From assembly GCA_945891505.1 (NCBI GenBank), contig CAMDDL010000001.1, forward strand, positions 1 through 64,000: 64,000 nt of DNA, given 5' to 3'. The DNA comes from Maricaulis salignorans. GTDB taxonomy: Bacteria > Pseudomonadota > Alphaproteobacteria > Caulobacterales > Aquidulcibacteraceae. Position 1 is the first letter of the stretch, and every line of letters starts with the position of its first letter. This document shows positions 33,210-41,331 of this stretch, piece by piece. The notes below the pieces were generated by a model, which made no database searches, had not been told where the DNA came from, and saw only the letters and a program-made list of their open reading frames with translations. Made by a program: the position numbers and the translations under genes.

Positions 33210-35717
33210 TTAGTTCCCAAACAGCTTCTGCGCATTGCGTGACCACCAGCCACTCTTGCGAGGTGCTGCTGGCGTTGAGTCTGTGGCAGGCTCAGGAGCT
33301 TCCACGACAGCTGTAGGTTCGGTCTCGACTGGAGTAGCTTCCTCAGCAGCCACAACTGCCTCAACCGGAGCAACTGCCTCCTCTATCGCTTTTGCAGCCG
33401 CCTTTGCGCCGCGAGGAGCGCGCTTTGCTGGTGCTCTCTTTGCCGGTGCTGCCGCTTCGGCGACAATTGGTTCGACCTCCGCAGGGGTTTCAGCGACCGC
33501 GACTTCAAGCGGAACCTCGGCTACATCGTCGGCAGGCTTCTTCCGTGTTGGACGCTTACGTTTAGCCGGGGCTTCGGAAACGGGTAGGGGCTCAACCGCA
33601 GGAATAGCCGTCAAATCGCCAACTGGTGCATCTGCCTCAGCGCCATCGACATGGATGGTCTCCATGCCCGCAATCTCAGGCGCGGATTCAACGACTTCGC
33701 TCTCTGGCTGACCGTCCGTTTGGCCCAAGCGCAAGGCTTCACCTTCACGTCTGCGACGACCACCGCGGCGTCCACGACGGCGGCGGCGGCGGGCTTGAGC
33801 CTCAGCCGGGGTCTCGCCTTCTGGGCCGGCCTCATCGTCGCCTTCACTTTCATCCGCGCCAGAGCCTTCAGCGGGCTCTCCGGCTTCGCCTTCAGGGCTT
33901 CGAGCTGAAGTCTCGCCTTCGCCTGCCTCGTCACGACGGCCGCCACGACGCCGACGACGACGACGCTTGCCGCCTTCACGCGGGCCTTCACTGTCCTGAC
34001 CTTCTTTGGCGCTTACACGTTCTTCACCGTCGCCATCGGCTTCGGTTTGATCTTCCTCTTCATCGTCTTCGATGACTTCATCATCTTCGTCGATTGGATC
34101 GTCGATCTTCACATAAACCGGGACGAAATCATCTTCGAGCAATTCTTCGCCAAGCTCAACGATTTCAAAGCGGTATTGGCCAGGTGTCATGTCCGACTCG
34201 GCGAATACGCGCACAACTAGGCCGCGCTCTTGAACCAGACGTGTGAGGTGGTCGCGCTTTTCATTCAGCAGATAAAGTGCCGTTGCGATATCGGCATGCA
34301 GGGCGACTTCACAATCCTTGCGGTTGGCGACAGCGGCCTCAACCGACCGCAGCGCTTGCAAGCTCGCAGATTCTGGCGAGCGGACGCGCCCAGTGCCATC
34401 GCATGTCGGGCAAATGTGGCTAGACCCTTCCAGCACACCAGTCCGGCGACGCTGGCGGGAAATTTCCAACAGACCAAAGCCCGAGATTTTACCCATTTGG
34501 ACACGCGCGCGGTCAAAGCGCAGCGCATCTTTCATCTTCTTTTCAACCGCACGGTCGTTGCGGTTTTCTTCCATGTCGATGAAGTCAAGCACAACGAGCC
34601 CGGCCAAATCGCGCAATCGCATTTGGCGTGCAGCTTCTTCGGCAGCTTCAAGATTGGTCTTTAGAGCAGTGGATTCAATCGAGCGCTCCCGCGTAGAGCG
34701 GCCGGAGTTTACGTCAATCGCGACGAGAGCTTCGGTCTGGTTGATCACAATGTAGCCGCCAGAGCGCAATTGCACGATTGGCGAGTGGATGCTTTCAAGC
34801 TGGCTCTCCACCTTCATGCGCGAGAACAAAGGCGTCGCGGCCTTATATTGCTGCACTTTCTTGGCGTGGCTTGGCATCAACATTTTGATGAAGTCTTTGG
34901 CTTCGCGGTACGCTTCTTCGCCTTCAACCAGGATTGCGTCGACATCTTTGTCATAGAGGTCGCGAACCGCGCGCTTCACCAGATTATCTTCTTCGTGGAT
35001 CAAAGATGGCGCAATCGACTTCATGGTGCGCTCGCGAATATCGTCCCACAGACGCAGAAGATATTCATAGTCGCGCTTGATCTCGATCTTGGTGCGCTTG
35101 GCCCCCGCAGTACGGATGATCAAGCCCATGCCCTTTGGCACTTCAAGTTCCGAGATGACAGATTTCAGTCGCTTGCGGTCACCCACGGCTGTGATTTTGC
35201 GCGAAATGCCGCCACCACGTGGGGTGTTAGGCATCAGCACACAATAGCGCCCGGCGAGCGACAAATATGTGGTGAGTGCAGCGCCTTTATTGCCGCGCTC
35301 TTCTTTAACTGCTTGCACCAACATGATCTGGCGACGGCGAATCACTTCTTGTATTTTGTAGCGACGTTGGGCCGCGCGGCGTGCGCGAACCTGTTCGTCG
35401 TCGCCGTCACCTTCTTCGTCAAGGGCTGCTTGTTCGGCTTCTTCGGCGAGCAAAGCTTCGCGGTCCGCAGCCGGGATCTGATAATAGTCGGGGTGAATTT
35501 CACCAAAGGCAAGGAAGCCATGGCGATTACCGCCATATTCGACGAAACCCGCCTGCAAGGATGGTTCTACCCGCGTAACTTTTGCAAGATAGATGTTGCC
35601 ACGAATTTGCTTTTTAGAGGCAGATTCAAAGTCGAAGTCGTCGATTTGGTTTCCAGCGAGCACGACAACCCGGGTCTCCTCCGGGTGAGCCGCGTCGATC
35701 AGCATTGTTTTGGACAT
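33210..35717 (-). CDS. rne: Ribonuclease E/G
   Basis: Endoribonuclease that starts mRNA decay and processes stable RNAs; core of the degradosome. The 835-aa protein starts at ATG 35717 (MSKTMLIDAAHPEETRV). The S1 domain is interrupted by an acidic then basic insert (about residues 75-130), as in other alphaproteobacteria. The catalytic part has the GGYIVINQTEALVAIDVNSG and LVVLDFIDMEENRND motifs and the Zn-link CPTCDGTGR. The C-terminal half is disordered, with alternating acidic and Arg-rich blocks (RRRRRRRGGRR, RRRRRRGRRGGRRRR) that bind RNA. The end, KSGWWSRNAQKLFGN, resembles the GWW-type tail that binds PNPase in Caulobacter. A terminator follows the stop. Confidence 0.97.
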   Translation of the reverse strand: MSKTMLIDAAHPEETRVVVLAGNQIDDFDFESASKKQIRGNIYLAKVTRVEPSLQAGFVEYGGNRHGFLAFGEIHPDYYQIPAADREALLAEEAEQAALDEEGDGDDEQVRARRAAQRRYKIQEVIRRRQIMLVQAVKEERGNKGAALTTYLSLAGRYCVLMPNTPRGGGISRKITAVGDRKRLKSVISELEVPKGMGLIIRTAGAKRTKIEIKRDYEYLLRLWDDIRERTMKSIAPSLIHEEDNLVKRAVRDLYDKDVDAILVEGEEAYREAKDFIKMLMPSHAKKVQQYKAATPLFSRMKVESQLESIHSPIVQLRSGGYIVINQTEALVAIDVNSGRSTRERSIESTALKTNLEAAEEAARQMRLRDLAGLVVLDFIDMEENRNDRAVEKKMKDALRFDRARVQMGKISGFGLLEISRQRRRTGVLEGSSHICPTCDGTGRVRSPESASLQALRSVEAAVANRKDCEVALHADIATALYLLNEKRDHLTRLVQERGLVVRVFAESDMTPGQYRFEIVELGEELLEDDFVPVYVKIDDPIDEDDEVIEDDEEEDQTEADGDGEERVSAKEGQDSEGPREGGKRRRRRRRGGRRDEAGEGETSARSPEGEAGEPAEGSGADESEGDDEAGPEGETPAEAQARRRRRRGRRGGRRRREGEALRLGQTDGQPESEVVESAPEIAGMETIHVDGAEADAPVGDLTAIPAVEPLPVSEAPAKRKRPTRKKPADDVAEVPLEVAVAETPAEVEPIVAEAAAPAKRAPAKRAPRGAKAAAKAIEEAVAPVEAVVAAEEATPVETEPTAVVEAPEPATDSTPAAPRKSGWWSRNAQKLFGN

Positions 35718-36216
35718 AGATGTAAGCTCCAGCGCGCTGGCTCGGCCGCAGGGCAACGCAGTGGCGTCGTCTCCCGGTCAATGAGCGCGAATTATAAAAG
35801 GTTGTTGGTGAAAGTCGGCGCTGAACGAAGCGCGATGGGAGAGCAGCACCCAGATCCCGGCCATAAGGCCTATGCGAATGGCGCGTTTGCGCCATAGCTT
35901 CGCTTAAGATCAATGTCTCTAAAAACAGAGTGGCGCGCACTGTCATCGCCGCGGAGCGTCCCGACTTAAAATATGCCCAAAGGCATATCGAATGAACTGG
36001 TTGAGACTTGGCTTTCAAATGCGCAAATCTGGTTCCAAAAAAAACAACACGACACAGATCAAAATTCGATCCATTCCGCATCGAGGTTTACACTGCCTCA
36101 CTTCGCACTGAAAGGGAAGCGCGACTTACTCCCTGATTCCACATTGGACAGGTCCGGTGGGTTACAGGTATCTTGCAAAGGCTTATTTCCGCACAGATTC
36201 GGCAGTCGGACCCTTT
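35718..36216. promoter_or_regulatory. Divergent rne/amidase control region with hairpins in the rne leader
   Basis: This 499-bp gene-free stretch separates the divergent rne and amidase starts. On the rne side there is a perfect 7-bp hairpin ATGGCGC/GCGCCAT with a 4-nt loop at 35878-35895. Another 7-bp hairpin, ATATGCC/GGCATAT at 35971-35988, is followed on the minus strand by TTTTAAG. A 12-nt palindrome CCAGCGCGCTGG lies close to the rne start. Long structured leaders that let RNase E control its own mRNA are known in E. coli; an equivalent here is inference. ORFs in this stretch lack coding character. Confidence 0.4.
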
Positions 36217-37539
36217 ATGAAGCCATTGTCTTATCAAACAGTGATAGCCGCCGTGATCCGATGGTTTCGGGTGCAGCGGACTTTCGCGTGGCGCTTAGCT
36301 GCAGTGCTGATGCTGGCGCTGGGATTAGCCTCTTTTTCTTTTGAGTGGCGGGCACCGCTGACAAAGGATAGTCCTGAGTTTGCCCAAGCGCACGCCCAAA
36401 CGCGCGGCTTGCCCCGTGTGAGTGCGATCACCACGACTCAGGCAGCCGAAGCCACGATCGTCACCATTCGCTTGGACCAAGCGATCAAATATCGTTTCTT
36501 TGCCCTGCCAACACCCTCGCCGCGCCTTGTCATCGATATGGCGCGCGTGAATTGGGGCCTCGGAAATGGTAAGGCTGGTACCTTGATCGGCGAGGGCGGT
36601 GTCTCGCAGATCCGTTTTGCCGACAAGTCGCAATCAGAATCGCGCATCGTGCTGGACCTAACGGGTCCGATGCGGGTGCGGAAGCACGAGATTGTCGGCG
36701 TTTTGGGCGGTCGACAGCTGCGGCTCGAATTGGTGCCGACGAATCCCAACACTTTTGCCACCACCGCACCTTTGCCGAAGCCGCGCGCGGCCGAGAAGGT
36801 CAATGGCGCGCTGACGCCAATCCGACCCAATCCTTCAGGGCGCCGATTTGTGATCGTGATTGATCCTGGCCATGGGGGTAAGGACCCAGGCGCTACCGGG
36901 GTTTCAGGCACCTTATATGAAAAGGAAGTGACCCTCGCTAGTGCCAAGCTGTTGCGTGATTACTTGCGGCGCGATCGCCGGTTTGAGGTGATCTTGACGC
37001 GTGATTCCGATATGTTCCTTACCTTGGAGCGCCGGATTTTGACCGCCCGCGACAAGCGTGCCGATCTTTTCATCTCCTTGCATGCAGACTCTGCCCCGGC
37101 CGGCTCTCGTGCCGTGGGGGCGACGGTTTACACTTTGTCCGAAGCAGGCGGTCAGCGCGCGCGTCAGCTTCTGAACAATGACAATTGGTCGATTGCCCAG
37201 CCGAACCAGACCCAAGATAAATCGGTGATGGAAATCTTGCGCGACTTGACCCAGCGGGACACCAAGAATCAATCCGCTATTTTGGGGCAGTCGTTGATTA
37301 GCGAGATCCGCAATATCGGCCCAGTTACCCAAACCTCGCACCGGCGGGCAGGCTTCTTTGTATTGCTGTCGCCCCGGGTGCCAGCAGTCCTTTTAGAGAT
37401 GGGCTTCATGTCGCATCCCGAAGACGAAGCCCGCTTGGGCAATGCTCAGTTCCGCAGCCGTCAGATGGCGGCAACCGCAAAATCCATCAGTACCTATTTT
37501 GATCGGGTGCAGGTGATCAGCGGCGGGGCAGACAAATAG
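36217..37539 (+). CDS. N-acetylmuramoyl-L-alanine amidase with AMIN domain
   Basis: Periplasmic zinc amidase that cleaves stem peptides from peptidoglycan at division (AmiC-like). ATG 36217 gives 440 aa with an N-terminal hydrophobic export segment (RLAAVLMLALGLASFSF). An AMIN targeting domain follows (TIVTIRLDQAIKYRFFALPTPSPRLVIDMARV split over the family pattern) and a C-terminal Amidase_3 domain: IVIDPGHGGKDPGATG, LYEKEVTLASAKLLRDYL, LFISLHADSAP and VPAVLLEMGFMSHPEDE (catalytic Glu). GTG 36157 is an alternative start. It lies 155 bp before mrcA and probably acts with it in wall remodelling. Confidence 0.94.
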   Translation: MKPLSYQTVIAAVIRWFRVQRTFAWRLAAVLMLALGLASFSFEWRAPLTKDSPEFAQAHAQTRGLPRVSAITTTQAAEATIVTIRLDQAIKYRFFALPTPSPRLVIDMARVNWGLGNGKAGTLIGEGGVSQIRFADKSQSESRIVLDLTGPMRVRKHEIVGVLGGRQLRLELVPTNPNTFATTAPLPKPRAAEKVNGALTPIRPNPSGRRFVIVIDPGHGGKDPGATGVSGTLYEKEVTLASAKLLRDYLRRDRRFEVILTRDSDMFLTLERRILTARDKRADLFISLHADSAPAGSRAVGATVYTLSEAGGQRARQLLNNDNWSIAQPNQTQDKSVMEILRDLTQRDTKNQSAILGQSLISEIRNIGPVTQTSHRRAGFFVLLSPRVPAVLLEMGFMSHPEDEARLGNAQFRSRQMAATAKSISTYFDRVQVISGGADK

Positions 37540-37694
37540 GAATGATATCTGCTCTGCCTGCGGCAGCCCAACTGGCAAAGGGCGCTTTAACTTGTGCCTC
37601 AAGCAGGCCATACTAATCCCCGCTATTGAGGGATGTGGTGCAAGGGCCCCAAGCCCTAATGGGCGCATACTCGACCGAGAAAGATTAAGCGACG

Positions 37695-40109
37695 ATGCGT
37701 TTTTTGAAGATCATTGCACTGACCGCTCTGGTCGCGATCGCCACGGGCGTGATCGGTGCTGTGATATTGGTCAATATGGCGCTGCAAGGCCTCCCAGACC
37801 ACCAGAAACTGGCAAATTACCAACCAGCAGTTTCTAGCACGATCTATTCCTCAGATGGTCGTCAGATTGGGCTATTTGCGCGTCAGAACCGCTCTTACAT
37901 CCCCATTGAGCAAGTACCCGATCATGTGATTGCCGCCTTCATGGCGGCCGAAGACAAGGACTTTTACTCCCATTCTGGCGTGGACCTCATGGGGGTTGCG
38001 CGCGCTGTCCTGTTTAATATCAGCAATCTTGGCGAGCGGCGGATGCAAGGGGCTTCGACCATAACGCAACAGGTTGCCGAAAATGTGTTGCTGTTAGATG
38101 ATGCGCGTGGCTCTACCTTGGACAAGATTTTATCGAAGGTGCGCGAAGGTTTGGTTTCCATACGGATCGAAGAAGTCCTGACTAAGGACCAGATCATGGA
38201 GGTCTACGTCAATCAGATCTTTTTGGGCTTTAGATCTTATGGCGTCCAAGCCGCCGCCCAAACTTATTTTGGTAAGGACGTGCGCGATCTAACCATTGCT
38301 CAAGCCGCCTATCTGGGTGCCCTACCAAAGGGGCCGAACAATTATAATCCGCAACGCCATATGGATCGTGCGTTAGCCCGGCGCAATTGGGTGATTGGAC
38401 GCATGGCAGACAATGGTTTCATCACCACCCAGCAAGCCGCAGGAGCGCGCGCGGAGCCTTTGATTGTTAATCCTAATCCGCGTGGCAGTTGGACAGATCC
38501 CGATGCGGGGGAGTTTGTGGAAGAAGTTCGGCGTGATTTGATCCGCCGCTTTGGTAAGGACGCGCCCTATTCGCGCGGCTTTATTGTTCGCTCTACTGTC
38601 GATTTAGATAAGCAGAAATATGCGCGCGAAGCGCTGACCGCGAGCCTTAACCGATTAGACCCGCGCAGGACGCGCGGTTTCGCGGGGGCTGTTGGTATGA
38701 TGAATGTGGGCGGAGATTGGCCCACGCGTCTGACCAAAGCGCGCTATTGGCGGCCAGATCCTCGCGCTGTTTTTGCCCTTGTGCTCGATAATGCCCAATC
38801 ATTTGGCCTCACCAATGGGACCAAGGTTCCCATTCCGCAGGCGGATAAGGATTGGGCGCTGCGCTCGTCCAAGCCCTTGGCAGACGGCGCCTTGGTTTGG
38901 TTGGGTCGGCGTGATGATGGCACGCTGCAATTGCAGCGTCATCAGGGTATCCAAGGGGCACTGGTATCTATCGATGTCCAGACAGGCTCCGTGATCGCTA
39001 TGGCGGGCGGGATGGATGTGGAAGATTCAGGCTTTAACCGCGCTACCCAAGCCAAGCGCCAGCCCGGATCATCTTTTAAGCCAATCATTTACGCGGCAGC
39101 GTTGGAGCAAGGCCTAACGCCTGAAACCAAGATTTCGGATGAAAGAATCCGCGGTGGTGGCTGGAGTCCTGAAAACGCTGACCGTCGTTTTTACGGTGTG
39201 ATGACCTTGAGCCAAGCATTGGTTATGTCGCGCAATACGGTGACGGTGCGCATCGCTCGCCGCATCGGCATGCGACGTGTAGCCGATTATGCGCGGCGCT
39301 TTGGCGTCTATGATGATCTGCCGAATGACTTAACCATGGCGCTGGGGGCCGGGGAAACAACGGTGCTGCGTCTTACATCGGCATTTGCCGTGTTCCCCAA
39401 TGGTGGTCGCTATGTCCCACCAGTGTTCTACGACCGCTTGCAGGATCCACGTGGCCGCACCGTCTGGCGTTCAGACCGGCGCTCCTGCCCGGCTTGCGAC
39501 ACCGCGTTGAATCCTGATGCGGGGCCGCCCCAAATCGACCCATGGGGCGTGCAAGTGATTTCCCCGCGCACAGCTTGGGAAATGACTGGCATTTTGCGCG
39601 ACGTGGTCTTGAAAGGCACCGGGCGCGGCGTGGATTTCGGGCGCCCAGTTGCTGGTAAGACCGGGACCACCAGCGACTACAAGGATGCTTGGTTCGTCGG
39701 TTTCTCGCCTTCCATCGCAACAGGCGTTTATGTCGGCTACGATTTGCCTCGCACGATTTATCAAGGCGCATCTGGCGGCCCAGTCGCTGGGCCGATCTTC
39801 AAGCAATATATGATGAAGGCTCATGAAGGCCGACCGGTCGAGGATTTCACTGCTTCGCCCGAAGTCACGCGCGAAATCGAAGCCGAAGAGCGGATGAATA
39901 TTCTGGCGGAATTACAAACCAATCCGGCTGGTGCTGCCGCTAGCCTGGCGCAGATGCGCAGTGGCCGGACCGATGGAGCGCGAGTCGATACAAGGCCTGG
40001 AAGTTCAATCGTGATTGATGACACCCCACTCGCACGTGCGTCTCCCTCCAAGAAGGCCGCCCCGCAACCCGCCCCAGAAGCTACCCCGAAGGCCGAAAAA
40101 GAAGGCTGA
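37695..40109 (+). CDS. mrcA: Penicillin-binding protein 1A
   Basis: Bifunctional class A PBP: glycosyltransferase polymerises lipid II and transpeptidase cross-links it. 804 aa. One N-terminal transmembrane helix, then the GT51 domain with catalytic Glu86 in AAEDKDFYSHSGVD and MQGASTITQQVAEN; an OB-like insert; then the transpeptidase with SxxK at Ser459-Lys462 (GSSFKP), SRN near residue 515 and KTGT at 655-658. The C-terminal 60 residues are Pro/Lys-rich and probably disordered. It sits between the amidase and prfB on the plus strand. Confidence 0.96.
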   Translation: MRFLKIIALTALVAIATGVIGAVILVNMALQGLPDHQKLANYQPAVSSTIYSSDGRQIGLFARQNRSYIPIEQVPDHVIAAFMAAEDKDFYSHSGVDLMGVARAVLFNISNLGERRMQGASTITQQVAENVLLLDDARGSTLDKILSKVREGLVSIRIEEVLTKDQIMEVYVNQIFLGFRSYGVQAAAQTYFGKDVRDLTIAQAAYLGALPKGPNNYNPQRHMDRALARRNWVIGRMADNGFITTQQAAGARAEPLIVNPNPRGSWTDPDAGEFVEEVRRDLIRRFGKDAPYSRGFIVRSTVDLDKQKYAREALTASLNRLDPRRTRGFAGAVGMMNVGGDWPTRLTKARYWRPDPRAVFALVLDNAQSFGLTNGTKVPIPQADKDWALRSSKPLADGALVWLGRRDDGTLQLQRHQGIQGALVSIDVQTGSVIAMAGGMDVEDSGFNRATQAKRQPGSSFKPIIYAAALEQGLTPETKISDERIRGGGWSPENADRRFYGVMTLSQALVMSRNTVTVRIARRIGMRRVADYARRFGVYDDLPNDLTMALGAGETTVLRLTSAFAVFPNGGRYVPPVFYDRLQDPRGRTVWRSDRRSCPACDTALNPDAGPPQIDPWGVQVISPRTAWEMTGILRDVVLKGTGRGVDFGRPVAGKTGTTSDYKDAWFVGFSPSIATGVYVGYDLPRTIYQGASGGPVAGPIFKQYMMKAHEGRPVEDFTASPEVTREIEAEERMNILAELQTNPAGAAASLAQMRSGRTDGARVDTRPGSSIVIDDTPLARASPSKKAAPQPAPEATPKAEKEG

Positions 40110-40203
40110 CGAGACAAACTGACACCAATTTTTGGCCGGTCTGGACCTTCAGGCCGGCCTTGCTTATGTCCGCCATCTGCGTGGATTGATTTGGAGAGAC
40201 CTT

Positions 40204-41325
40204 ATGCGCGCCGAACTTGAAGCGCTTAGTCGTGACATCAGTAAATCTGTTGCGCTCTTGCGTCGCCGGTTGGACTGGGATGTTGCCTTGCGCCGCTTGG
40301 ACGAACTCGATGCGTTGAGCGAGAGGCCGGACCTGTGGGATAATCCACAACAAGCCCAAAGCTTGATGCGCGAGCGCAACCGTATCCAAGCCTCTGTCGA
40401 GGCTGTCCGGCAATTAGAGCGTGACCTAACCGACAATGTTGAGCTGGCTGAAATGGCTGAAGCCGAAGGCGACGAAGACATGATCGAGGAGGCCCGTAAA
40501 GGCCTGGTTGAGGCGAAGATACGCGCGGATCGTGCTGAACTAGAAGCGCTTTTGTCGGGTGAAGCTGATGGCAACGATGCCTATCTTGAAATCAATGCGG
40601 GCGCTGGTGGCACGGAAAGTCAAGATTGGGCCAGCATCTTGCGCCGCATGTACGTCCGTTGGGCGCAATCACGCGGCATGAGTGTCGAGGAAATTGAAGA
40701 AAGTGTCGGTGAAGAGGCTGGCATTAAATCCTCGACCCTTTTGATCAAGGGTGAGAATGCTTTTGGCTGGCTTAAGACAGAATCAGGCGTGCATCGACTG
40801 GTTCGGATTTCACCGTTCGATAGTGCCGCCAAGCGACATACCAGTTTCTCCAGCGTCTGGGTTTATCCGGTGGTCGACGATACCATTGTGATCGATATTC
40901 AGGACAAAGATGTGCGCATTGATACGTATCGCGCGTCCGGTGCTGGCGGTCAGCATATTAACAAAACTGACTCCGCTGTTCGGATCACCCACTTGCCCAC
41001 CGGCATTGCTTGTGCCTCGCAGCAAGAGCGTAGCCAGCATAAGAACCGTGATATTGCTTGGAAAATGCTGCGCGCGCGGCTTTATGAGATGGAATTGCAA
41101 AAGCGCGAAGCCGCCGCCAATGCGCTGGAGGACCAAAAGACGGATATTGGCTGGGGCCATCAAATCCGCTCCTATGTACTGCAGCCCTATCAGATGGTGA
41201 AGGACTTGCGCACCGGGGCCGAGACGTCAGACATATCGGGTGTGCTAGATGGCGACCTAGATATGTTTATGGCCGCCTCGCTTGCGCAACGTGTTGGGGT
41301 CGCAACCGACCCAGACCAAGAATAA
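40204..41325 (+). CDS. prfB: Peptide chain release factor 2
   Basis: Recognises UAA and UGA stops and triggers peptide release. The 373-aa frame is continuous: ATG 40204 with GGAGAG upstream, the codon-reading SPF tripeptide (VRISPFDSA), and the catalytic GGQ in [14 protein letters not shown]. There is no in-frame UGA near the N-terminus, so the programmed +1 frameshift of many bacterial prfB genes is not used. It lies 94 bp after mrcA and 6 bp before hrpB. Confidence 0.97.
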   Translation: MRAELEALSRDISKSVALLRRRLDWDVALRRLDELDALSERPDLWDNPQQAQSLMRERNRIQASVEAVRQLERDLTDNVELAEMAEAEGDEDMIEEARKGLVEAKIRADRAELEALLSGEADGNDAYLEINAGAGGTESQDWASILRRMYVRWAQSRGMSVEEIEESVGEEAGIKSSTLLIKGENAFGWLKTESGVHRLVRISPFDSAAKRHTSFSSVWVYPVVDDTIVIDIQDKDVRIDTYRASGAGGQHINKTDSAVRITHLPTGIACASQQERSQHKNRDIAWKMLRARLYEMELQKREAAANALEDQKTDIGWGHQIRSYVLQPYQMVKDLRTGAETSDISGVLDGDLDMFMAASLAQRVGVATDPDQE

Positions 41326-41331
41326 GCGGCT

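Noticed and set aside
34770-35897. Long plus-strand ORF (375 aa) opposite rne
   Set aside because: It is the mirror of the strongly conserved RNase E catalytic domain, lacks a ribosome site and shows no protein family features.
35626-36081. 151-aa minus-strand ORF in the rne upstream region
   Set aside because: Arg/Ser-rich, overlaps the rne start in another frame, and no ribosome site; treated as leader sequence.
40132-40203. Programmed frameshift at the start of prfB
   Set aside because: The frame is continuous from a good ATG at 40204 and there is no early in-frame TGA.
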